Positions 1-11,600 of a stretch of DNA of 64,000 nt are shown piece by piece. Positions within the stretch are counted from its first letter, which is position 1. Every line of letters starts with the position of its first letter. The stretch comes from Amoebophrya sp. A120 (taxonomy: Eukaryota; Sar; Dinophyceae; Syndiniales; Amoebophryaceae). A program made the translations under genes and the position numbers. The notes beneath the pieces are model-generated. The model was given only the letters and a program-made list of their open reading frames with translations, did no database searches and had not been told where the DNA came from. The stretch is taken from NCBI GenBank assembly GCA_905178155.1, contig CAJINV010000004.1, positions 4,195,555 through 4,259,554 of the forward strand. The letters run 5' to 3'.

Positions 1-1340
1 TCCCTGCCAGCCAAAGCCACTAGGGCCCATAGGCAGGCTGGCAGGCTGGCGCCCTGTGCGGTCGCCCCGGGTACCGGCCAGGGGGCCGGCCAGGCAAGAC
101 GGCGGCGGCTGCTGCCTTTGCAAGACTGCGCCTTCTTCGCGCCACATTCATTGGCTGCGCACAGGCTCGCTTCCTTGGGTGGCCCAGCGCGGCTGCAGGT
201 GGTGTGCCACCTGGCCCGGGAGGGGGTGCGGGATATACTTTCCTTCGGCCGGCGGCCTTGTCGTGCGCAGAATGTCTTGCCGGCGGGGGGCTCTTTGAAA
301 ACTTGGGGGCGAGGCGGGAAAACGGACAAAAGGGGCATCGGAATCTTGCGGCAGAAATTGCGCACAAAAAAATCGACTTTGTTGAAAGTGAGCAACTAAG
401 CCTGTTCGCAAAAATCTCGCAAAAATTTGGCCCCCCTCTCGCAAAAATCTCGCAAAATTACTAAGCCTGTTTGACCATGAAAAATTGGAAATCAGGCGAA
501 TCGATTTTCGTCATATGCAATTTTTAAGCCTGTTCGCAAAAATCTCGCAAAAATTTCGCAAAAATCTCGCAAAAATCCGGCATCCTTTTTTTGCAAATTT
601 CGCAGAAATCTCGCAAAAATCTCGCAGAATTCCCGGGGAAGCGAAAAAACCCAAGAGGCCTGCCGCTTTTTGTGTGTTGTCCCGCTCCCAGCCTGGACCA
701 GGGGGTGGCCATGGCCCGGGGCGCCGACCTTTGGCCCCGCGCGCGCGCGGCCCAGGCAGGGGGCGGGCCATGTGGGTGGCGCCGCCCGCCTAGGCACGGG
801 CTCCGCGAGGTACCGGCGCCAAGGAAGGGCTCCGGGCCACGCACCCACTAAGTGGATTTATTTGTGGGGTGGTCCGGCGGGCTTCGCGTGGTCGCTGTGC
901 TTGCAAGCGAGCCGGCGGCCGGGTGGCGCGGCTGCGTGCCAGCCAGCCGGGTTTTTTTTGTTTGGCGGCCCGCGGTGTTCTATTATGGAGCGCCCTCTCG
1001 GGGGCGCGCGCTGGCATGGGTTTGGCCGCACGCAGAGAACAACCCAACGACGGACACCCCAGGTCGGTGGCCCGCTTTGCCTTCGCCCCATTCCTCGCTC
1101 TATTGGGCCTTGGCGCGCCTTCTATGGAAAGGCGACCACGCCAGCGGGCTCAATTTTGAGCCCGGTGGTATGGTTGATCCCCCTTTGCCGGGCTTGCGCG
1201 CTTCGCCTCTTGCCCCGGGGTTTCGGCCTGCTCTTTGGGGCGTGTGTGTCTTGTTGTGCCGTGACTAGCGTGGCGCCAGCCGCAAAACTGCTAAACTCGC
1301 AAAAGCCTCGCAGAAATCTCGCAAAATTGGGCCCCGCTCC
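1..1340. repeat. GC-rich block bracketed by CTCGCAAAAAT arrays
   Basis: Two very GC-rich stretches (about 1-330 and 640-1280) are separated and followed by AT-rich arrays of a roughly 11-base unit resembling CTCGCAAAAAT (about 395-640 and 1285-1335). The phrase 'cctgttcgcaaaaatctcgc' recurs at about 402 and 531. Long open frames here sit in all six frames and have no conserved look, so I call no gene. It resembles the GC-rich islands at 6145-10400 and 29400-30330 in composition. It may be a repeat element or intergenic filler. Confidence 0.5.
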
Positions 1341-2681
1341 GTTAACGCAGATTTTGTTTGTAACTACAGCTACAGGTGATGATCTACTTTCGATCTCGTC
1401 CAGGTGATGATGTACTAATTCGATCTTGGTTTGCGGTGGATTCTAGCCAGATACGATGACGAAAAGATGAAGAATGCATGAATTTCTGACAACTCGTCCT
1501 CGTGATTGTACTTGTAGTGGTTTTCAACGAAATATTAAAGGAACAAGTGCGACGAGCGGTGGATCGTCGTGACAACGCGTGATTTAAATAAAATCTCGGA
1601 ACAGCCAACAAGTTCTTGTACCGCCGTAGTTGCCTTATCGTTCGCAGCTTCAATCATCGGGTGGAGAAGTAGCAGAGTCGTTGGATTTATTTTAACTTGA
1701 TCTACTTCCAAAATGATCTTCGTGATGGTCGTGATAAAATTGAATCGGATTCATATCGTCGTGGATAGTGCAGGAACATGTTGCGTTTTTTTCTTCGGGA
1801 AATGATCTCTCGTCACTCGCTTGCTTGCATGCTAAGGGTGCACATCATGCAGCTTCCTCGTCGAGAAGAAACAAGGCTATCTTCAGCGTCGAATTGTTTA
1901 TTCGGTTGAGGATCGTGCTACTTTCGAAATACAATATGCCACCTCGTCGGGCGCTTTCTCGTAGTAAGTTCTAGAAGTGCTTACTTCTTTTTATGATTTG
2001 AAAAGAAGATGAAGTATTGGCTCAATTACTCGTAGCGAGAAGAAGAAGTAATTTCCTGTAGATGAACAAGGTACAAAGCGTTTTTTGACCGGACGAAGAC
2101 GAATTGGGTCAGCCCTTTGTGTCGCCGCTCGTCAACACGACGACGTCCTTTTAGTATTTTGGGCAGAAGTTTATACATCAGCCTGCTAAGATAGATGAAT
2201 CGATGAACAACAATAAAGATTCAGAATAAGATGAATTGTTACAGGATGAAGTAGTTGAAGATTATTTGCCTGGAAACAGCGATAACGCCGAGCAGGAGCA
2301 GAACGCCTAGAACAAGTACATCAGATATTACCAGTACTACAGACCCTGACGCACTTCTGGTGTCCGAACAAGCTGCCGCAGTATGGTAACAAGGATAGGG
2401 ATACTAGCAGCGAATGGAGAAAGTTTAAGGTATACAACTACACGACGAGGACCAGGAGGAGCACCATAACTTGAAAAACTTCGCAGATAATTATACCGAC
2501 TTCTACTTCGTCAGACGGTTTCATATAACTTCCTCTACGCGACTGACACTGACCCGTGGCGGTTCGAAAGAAAGAAGTACAACTTGATTATTTTTATTGT
2601 TCACGCCGCCGAGCTCTGGCACTGGACCTTGCCGAGTCATCTCACACGCCTTCTAGCGAATTGTTCGGAAAAGCTGCCATC
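1341..2681. other. No recognisable gene
   Basis: Mixed-composition DNA upstream of the first gene model. I see no conserved protein frame, RNA gene or clear repeat. An upstream exon of the gene starting at 2682 could lie here, because that start is not secure. Confidence 0.5.
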
Positions 2682-5600
2682 ATGTTGTTGTGCGACCGGC
2701 GTTTGTTGTCGTACAACCGCGAGTATCCTGTGCAAAAGTATCGTACTCGTAGCAATCGCGTTTATGCATTGCAAATCTCTTTCTCAAGGTAAATCAGCAC
2801 TACAAATTCAGTTTGTAATGCTGGGCTAATTTGTAATGCAATTTATACTAGTGCGATGCTTTTGCAGAGGATAGCTCGGAAGAGCAGTTGCAGCTGGACC
2901 AGCGGCCCACGATCCTGGAGCGGATGTGCGAGTATCAGCGGGACATTCAGGACCTGGAGCGCAAGATGAACAAGTGCAACCAGATTTTGCGCAAGCCCCT
3001 GCTGCCCATCCGCGACCGGAAACTTTGGATCGACAACGCGATCCGCGACAAGGTACTCAACCGCAAAAGCGCCAAGCCACGCGAAGACATCGTGAAGGAA
3101 TTGCAGGCTCCACCGACGGGTGCGGCAGCGGCCGAGTTGGAAATACCGTTGCCCACCAGGACTTCGCAAGTACTTGAGTGATTCTGATTCATTACCAGCA
3201 CGGCAGGTGGTTTTTGTATAGCCATCATCATGATCATGCAACGAAGAAGAGCGTGCAAATTCACGTGCTTGCGAACGAGACATTCTTGGTGGAGTCAACA
3301 ACGTCCTCTCCAGGAATTATGGATTAGATCCACAGCCACAATAGTTAATACTAACCGTACGTAGTTTTTTTGTTTGCTTTTGTAGTCCAAAATAAAATAG
3401 CATTTGCATTACATTTAGAATTACAAACCCGCAGCAGCGCAAGTCCGCGACCATTCAGTCCCGCGGTCCGGCTACAGCTGCGCGGGAGGTCCGGCTGGAT
3501 GAGGAGGAGGATGTCTATCCAGGAAAAAACAACCATCCCCATCCATTTTATGCACGACAAACACAGGAACTCATGCATGTTTTGCATGATAAATTGGATG
3601 GGGATGGTTGTTTTTTTGTGGATAATGTCACGGAGGAGCTGGACAGCAGCGTGGCGACGACGTATGGGAGTGTCAGGATTGAAATCGTCAAAGTTGAAAT
3701 AGTTTGTGATGCATAAAATGCTAGACGGAAAGGGCCTGTCTTGCAGAGCAGGCAACAGGCCGATTATAAGTCTGTTTGGGGTGTGAGATAGAGCTGCTAA
3801 AATAGCATGACAAAACCAGTCTTCTCTGCTCAAACAGCATGACAAAATGTATTTCCATGTTCCCAAAATTTGTCATGCGCCACGTGCAAACTGGGCTCCA
3901 GCTTGTATCGCTTTTCTGCATTACAAATCATTTCAACTTTGTCGATTTCAACTCTGACACATCCATACGACGCCCGCCGTGAGTAGTCGTCGCGCTTCGA
4001 AGGTGAAACCCGCCTCAGCGGGGCAGATTTCGGTCCGCCTCTTCCGCTTGAAGAAGCTGAATTACCCGGAGGTCGGCGAGTGCGACTACAGCCTCCGCGT
4101 GGGGTATCCGGATTTTCCTGACACCTGGCTCGAAACCACGCCGAAGCCAAGCGAGACGGGTACAACTAGTTGTACATGAAGTATGGAGCAGAAGTTTCGA
4201 ATTCGACGTTTTCTCTGTTTTGGAAATTTGAGCAGCTGCAGAGAGAGTTACATAATTCAAGATTAATTAACTCATGCTTGTCCTCTTATGTCATCGATTT
4301 TTGCCATCATGGCTGTACAAACTGAGACGTCGAACTCGAAGAACAAACGCTTAGTGTCTGTCGTACAGGTCATCTTTGTCGTACATTGACAACATTCTGA
4401 AAAATATGATTCAAATACCGGAACAATATCAATTCACAGGGACCGACTGCGTGATCCAGCAGCAGCTGGTCCTCGAGCAGTACTCTACGGAGGACCTGTA
4501 TGCAAGAAAAAGAGGCTGTTGTAGGTGTAGCTTGCATTTGCAAATTGGTCGGGCATGTTCATGTTGACAGCAAAAATTTGTCATGCGCAGAAGATAGATA
4601 GTAAGTAAGTAAAACTTACGACGTGCAAACACGTATCTTCAAGCTAGAACTAGAAGCCTATCACGTATATAATCCAGCATCACAAAAAGTGTTGAAGATA
4701 ACTGTCTTGCATACGTCTGCAAGAACACAGAGCTACGCCGGTACCAATCTTTTTGTCGTGCATAGCCTGGTTTTATGCATTGCAAAAGTATCGCACTCTT
4801 ATAAATGCATTACAAATTTCCTCAGCGTGAGAAATTTGTAATGCGGATTTACCTTGAGAAAAAAATTTGTAATGCATGACTGCAATACGAGCGCGATACT
4901 TTTGCACAGTATAGGTTTGCGAGATTCTCGCGAACGGAACGGTGATCGGGCGCACCCGGGCCCGGCCGATATCCAGGAAAAAACAACCATCCCCATCCAT
5001 TTTATGCATCACAAACACAAGACTTCATACATGGTTTGCATGACAAATTGGATGGGGATGGGTTTTTTTCTGTGGATAGCCGAACGAAGCCGACTTCAAA
5101 GACTATCCGATCATGGCCGCGGATGAAACCGTGGGCACGATCGGCGTGCTAATTTACGCTGTGAAGAAGGCCGACACCTCGCGGGCCTCCCAAGCCGTCG
5201 GGTCCCGGACGAGCCTCCGCACGTATCAGACTGTCAGGATTGAAATCGACAAAGGTGAAATAACTTGCAATGCATAGATGCGATACCACTTGGGAGCCCA
5301 ATTGTTCAGCGGTGCATGATAAATTTCGACGTCATTAAAATCCAGTTTGTCATGCTGTTTAGCGAAAGCAGGCATCCTTTGTCATGCTAGTTTAGAAGCA
5401 GCCCTATCCCAAACCCGAAGCTACAGGTTCACAATCGGCCTCACTTGCTGCAATCCCTGCAAGACAGTCACTTCGTGCCGTGCATTTTATGCATCACAGA
5501 TTGTTTCAACTTTGTCGATTTCAATACCAACACACCCATAGCACGCCGGTCGCGGGTGGCAGTTCCTCGTCGAAGGGACTGGTGCTGCGCGTGGACAAAG

Positions 5601-8600
5601 TCGCGGAGATACCAACGGCGGCGTTGAGCAAAAAGCAGGGCGCACTCAGCATATGGACGAGCTCTCAAATGTTACATTTCCAACTCTTACACGAATTTGT
5701 ATTGCAAGAATCGCAAAAGTGAAAGTCAAAGAACGGAGGTCGTTGCACCTGTAGCATTGCAAATTCCGCATGGATAATTTCGGTGCTGTTTAGCCTTTCC
5801 AAAATTTGTCATGCGAAGTAGCTTGATCGTGGCGAAGATGTTGATAGTGATTCTGCATGACAAGAAATCGCGTAGCATTTGAGAATGTAACGCTTGAGAA
5901 CGCCATACAGCATCCGGGCGGGATACGGGACCGATCCGCAGACCTTCAAGTTGAGGACGCAGGAACAGGTTTTTTTTTATACATATGACAAGTCTACTGC
6001 TTCTTTTATTTTAATTATGTATCGCTCTCAGGATGTCTAGAAAAAAAAAATATTATAGAACTTCTAAAAACGCTATAGAGATTCTCACGCATAGACATTC
6101 TGACTCTCATAGATGTTCTCGCTGCTCTTTGTTGAAAACAATAATTGGCACACGGTGCGCGCTTCGGATTTTTGTTTTGGAGGGGCGCGGGCGTCCTCTC
6201 GTATTCTGCCTGCGCTTGGCGCCGGGAAAATGGCATTGCGCCTACCGCGCGCGCTTCCCTAGGCGCCGTCGCTGACAGTGGTGATGGTATGCGCGTGCCC
6301 ATTCTGTATTGCTCTGTGGCCGGGAGAAAAATTTGGAGCGCCGCGCGCACGCAGACACCCTGGCCCGAGCAGGGGGCGGATGCTTCCTTATTTCCTTTTG
6401 CTATCAGGGGCCGGCCGAAAAAAAATTTTCGCGCGCGCCGCGCCCACTCAGGCGCGCGCCATGACCGGGCAGGCGTAGAGGCCCTTCCCTATGCGTGCCC
6501 GGTAGCCGCGCGCTTGCCGAGAATTTTTTTTCGTGCACAGCGCATGCGCAAGCGCTTTGGCCTGAGGGCGTGGAAGGTATTCTTTCGTGTCCGGAAACCC
6601 GGGGCGGGCCGGAAAAATATTCTGCGAGCGCGCGCTGCGTGTGCGCAGACGCCTTGGCGGGGGGGCGCGGAGCGAATGTTTTTTGCGCGTCCAGCAGCGA
6701 GGGCGGCGCGCCGGAAAAAAAAAAGTTGCGCGCGCGCGCATGCGCATGCGCCCCGACCTGAAGGCGCGGAAGCCTTTGGTCGTTCCCAGCTATCGAGGGC
6801 CGCCCGATCGAAAAAAGTCTTTCGCCCGTTGCGCGCCCGCAGACGCCTTTGCCTGTCTGAGGGCGGTTGCCCTCCAGGCGGGGCCTCGGCGGCAAATATT
6901 TGTCGTGCGCTCGCTGCGCGCGCGCAGGCGCCTCGGCCTCGGGGCGCGGAAGGTTTTCGGTGCGTTCGGCAGTCGGGGGCCGTCCGGGAAAAAGTTTGCG
7001 CGTGTTGCGCGCACGCAGACCGCCCTGGCCTTGGGTGAGCGTGGGAGGTGCCTCTCCATGGCCGGCTAAAAGGCGTTGACCGGAAAAAACCTCGCGTGGG
7101 TGCGCCGCGCGCATCCTCACCATGTACGGCGTCAGGGTGTGGGCTGTTTTATTTTTTTCGCGCCCCGCGATCGGGGGCCGGCCGGTAAAAAATTTTCCGC
7201 GCGCACAGCGCGCGCACGCCTTGGCCCGAGGGTGTAGAAGATCTTTTGCTCGCCCGGTGGTCGGGGGCTTGTCGAGAAAAATTTTTCGCGAGCCGCGCGC
7301 GCACAGTAGTTTTCTTTTGGCCCACAGGCGAGGAAAGTCTTTTCCGCAACCGGGCGCCAGTTGAAAACAAATTTTCGCGCGCGCGCGCCTGCGCGCGCGT
7401 CTTCCTTGGCCTGAGGGCGTGCGTAGACGCTCTTTTTCACGCCCGGCGGGGGTCGGGGGCCTGTCGAGAAAAAATTATCGCGCGTTGCGCGCGCGCGGGC
7501 ACATTAGTTTTCTTTTGGCCCGTAGGCGATGAAATTTTTTCTCGCAACCGGGGGCCAGCTGAAAAAAAATTTTCGCGCGCGCGCGCGGAGCGCGCGCGTC
7601 TTCCTTGGCCTGAGGGCGTGCCTGGGCGCTCTTCTTCACGCCCGGCGGCCGGGGGCCTGTCGAGAAAATATTTTCGCGCGTTGCGCGCGCGCGGGCACAT
7701 TAGTTTTCTTTTGGCCCGTAGACGAGGAATTTTTTTTCCGCAACCGGGGGCAAGCTGAAAAAAGACTTTAGCGCGCGCGCGCGCCTTCCTTGGCCCGCGG
7801 GCGTGCGTGGAAGGTTTTCTTCTCACCCGGAGGTCGGGGGCTTGTCGAGAAAAAATTTTCGCGCGCTGCGCGCGCGCGGACGCATTAGTTTTCTTTTGGC
7901 CCGTAGGCGAAGAAATTTTTTTCCGCAACCGGGGGCCAGCTGAAAAAAAACTTTAGCGCGCGCGCGCTGCGCGCGCGCGCCTTCCTTGGCCCGAGGGCGT
8001 GCCTGCGTGGAAGGTTTTCTTCTCACCCGGAGGTCGGGGGCTTGTCGAGAAAAAATTCCCGCGCGCTGCGCGCGCGCGGACGCGTTAGTTTTCTTTTGGC
8101 CCGTAGGCGAGGAAATTTTTTTCCGCAAGAAATTTTGTTTCCGCAACCGGGGACCAGCTGAGAAAAAATTTTCGCGCGCGCGCACAGCGCTCGCGCGCCT
8201 TCCTTGGCCTGAGGGCGTGCTTGGAAGGTTTTCCTCTCACCCGGAGGTCGGGGGCTTGTCGAGAAAATATTTTCGCGCGCTGCGCGCGCGCGGGCGCATT
8301 AGTTTTCTTCCGGCCCGTAGGCGAGGAAATTTTTTTCCGTAAGAAATTTTTTTCCGCAACCGGGGGCCGGCTGAAAAAAAACTTTAGCGCGCTGCGTGCG
8401 CGCGCGCGCCTTTCTTTGCGTGGGTGAGTCAGTGGCTTGAGACTTTTTTTCACGCCCGGCGGCCGGGGGCTTGCTGGAAAAAAAATATCGCGCGCTGTGC
8501 GCGCACACATGTTGGCCAGGGGGCGCGGCGAGGTGTTGCTTGCACCCGGCAACCGGGGCTGCCGGAAGAAATAGAGCAAATTTTCGCCACCGCCCCCTGC

Positions 8601-11600
8601 CCGCCCGCAGGCGCCGGCCTTGGTCTGCGGGCGGGCGCGGAGGTTTTTTTCGCGCCGCCCCCTCGGGGTCTTGCCGGGAAAATATTCGCGGCGCGCAGGC
8701 GCCTTGTTCTGGCGCGCTTTTGCTTGCGTCCGGCGTCCGGGCAGTCCCGGAAACGACTTTCGCGCGCCGCGCGCGCGCAGCCGCCTTAGCTTGAGATGGG
8801 CGCAGAAAGTTTTTCTTCAATATGAGGAAAGCTGTTCGCCTGCTAGCAAGGTGATGACGATGGTGATGAATCGCGCGCGGCTACCGGGTGTTGGCCGGAA
8901 AAAAACTTACCGCGCGCTGCGTGCGCATAGTGGCCGTGGCGTTAGAGGGTGGGCGGGGCCGCTTCTTTCGTGTCCACGATTGGGGGTTTGCCGGAAAAAA
9001 AATTCCGCGCGCTCCGCGCGCGCAAGCCTTTGTGTGGAGCCTTTCTCTCCGCCCGGCATTCGTTGAGCTCGGCGCGCTGGATGGAGGATTTCTTCCGGAT
9101 TTCTATCGGATTTTTCTGTTTAAAAAAAATTTTTTTTTGTTTAGCTTTGTTGCCTTTGTCGATTTCGCTAGCGCTTTTGTCGCCGTCTCCGCTCGTCGTT
9201 AGGGCCATGCGCTTGCTTTTCGTCTTTGTTCGCTTGTGGGGCTCAGGCACCTCCGCCGGCGCGCATCTTCGCGAGGTTTGGGCGCCTTTCGGGCTCGCGG
9301 GTGGCGGCTGCGGGTGTGCTTTCGCCTCTGGCTTGGCGGCCTCGTCGCGTAGATTTCTACGTCTTGGACATGAAGATGTCTACGTCTTTGTCTTCTCCCG
9401 GATATGGTCCGGATTTCTCTGAATTTAATAATTCGGCGCGATCCGGATTTCCTAAGCCAGTAAGTCTGGATTTCTATACGCCGCGTTGAAAATATATGAA
9501 TTCGTGGTAGGTCTGGATTTCTAATATCTGCACTTTCCCGCCCCGCCTCTTTTCCGCCGCCTCCGCGGATTCGCGAGAAATCCTGGCGGGCAAGGCGAGG
9601 CGTCGGGGGGGTCCGGCGAAGGAGGTCCGAGAGAAATCCGGGAGAAAATCTGCGGGCGTCCGGGCGACGGCGACCGAGGAGAACCACAAAGGGGGGAGGC
9701 CCATCACCCAGGCGGAGGCCACCGGCTGCCCGCGCCCGCATTCGGGCGGACCTTTGTGGTCGGTCTGGCCTTGCGTTTTTCTTCTTGTGCGTGATCGGCG
9801 GGCAAGGAGCCGGCCGGAAAGCGGAGCGCGCGCCCCCGCCTTCCGAGAGAAATCCTAAGAAATCCGGAAAGCGGCGCCCATCCAGGCGCGCCCAGCTCAA
9901 CATTCGGGGGCGGGCTGGCGAAAATTTTTCGCGCGCGCGCGCGCACATGTTGGCCCGGGGGCGCGGTTGGGGACTTTTTGCGGACCCGCCCCCCTTCCGG
10001 GGCCGGCCCGGCTGAAAGAAAGAATAAAGTAAATTGTTCGCGCGCTGCGCGCACGCAACCTCCTTGGCCTCCGGGCCCGGGGCGTTTTTTTCGCGCCTAG
10101 CAGCCTGTGGCCGGCCTGGAAAAACTTTTTGCGCGTAACTTCCTTGGCCTGCGGGCCCGGCCGGAGTGTTTTTTCCGCGTCCAGCCTTTCCTTGGAGGCC
10201 CGCAGGGGAAAAAAAATTTTGCGCGCTGCGCGCACGCAGGCACATTGCCCCGGGGGCGCGGGGCGTTTTTTTCGCGTCCGGCCGTTGCTGGCTTGCCGGT
10301 CGGAAAAAAAGATCGCGCACTGCGCGCACGCAGGCAGACTGGCCCGGGGGCGCGCACGCAGGCAGACTGACCCTTATGCCTTACCTGCAAAGAGCAAGGG
10401 CCTCGCCGTCCTTTTTTCGCATCTTTTCACTGTAGGTGAGCGCCCAGCTCCTCGGGGGGCCTAAGCGTCCGGCTTCTCGTAGCCGGAGAAGCTGGGCTTC
10501 CAGCTTCTCGTAGCCGGAGAAGCTGGCCTTCCAGCTTCTCGTAGAGCCGCCCGGGGAAGCTGGACTGTCAGCTTCTCGTAGAGCCGGGGAAGATGGACTT
10601 TCAGCTTCTCGTAGAGCCGGGGAAGCTGGACTTTCAGCTTCTCGTAGAGCCGGGGAAGCTGGACTTTCAGCTTGTCGTAGAGCCGGGGAAGCTGGGCTTT
10701 CAGCTTCTTGTAGAGCCGGGGAAGCTGGACTTCCAGCGTCTCGTAGAGCCGGGGAAGCTGGGCTTTCAGCTTCTTGTAGAGCCGGGGAAGCTGGACTTCC
10801 AGCGTCTCGTAGAGCCGGGGAAGCTGGACGCCCAGCTTCTCGTAGAGCCGGGGCAGCTGGACTTCCAGCTTCTCGTAGAGCCGGGGAAGCTGGACTTCCA
10901 GCTTCTCGTAGAGCCGGGGAGGCTGAGCTGCCGGCTTCTCGCAACCAGGGAAGCTGGACTGTTAGCTGCTCGGAGCAGGAGTGCTGGCGTTCTGGCTGCC
11001 AGAATCTAGAAGCTAGATTTCTAGATTTCTAGAACCTAGAAATCTAGATTTCCAGACTTCTAGATTTCTAGATTTCTAGACATCTAGTTTCTAGATTCTT
11101 GGCCGCCAAAGTCTAGAAACAAATCTAGAGGCTACGGAACCCAGAACCGCTATCCCAATAGACGTTCTGGGGTCAGAAGCTCTATTGCAATAGACGTTCT
11201 GACTCCAGAACCTCTATTGTGATAGAGGTTCTGGGTCCAGAAGGTACGAGATAGAGCTTCCCAAGCTAGAAAATGTCAAGAAACAGTGAAAAGATTAGAA
11301 AAAAAACAAAAAAATCAAAGAGCAACGAAATCAGTAAGAAAAATAAAGAAAAGAAGAAAAAAGAAAGACTGTAGAAAATCTAGAAAAAGCTTAGAAATCT
11401 AGAAAACCTAGAACATCTATGGAGAAGTTAGAAAATGGTCGAGAACCTCTATCAATAGAGGTTCTTTTAGAAGTTCTTGAATATTTTAACTTAAGTGACC
11501 CCATATGTAGAAGATGTGTTGACTGTAAGTGTGTTGACTCGAGCTTTATGCACACAGCATGCTATGCGTGTTCAAGCTCCTCCGCGTTGTTCCATCGATC

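Noticed and set aside
6145-7038. 297-codon + frame rich in Arg and Ala
   Set aside because: It only translates the GC-rich repeat; equally long frames exist in other frames and on the other strand.
9199-10329. 376-codon minus-strand frame
   Set aside because: A product of high GC content and repeats; no conserved motif and several repeat units inside.
10381-11009. Repeat proteins encoded by the 33-bp minisatellite on both strands
   Set aside because: The unit length divisible by three keeps frames open by itself; no start context, exon structure or flanking coding sequence.
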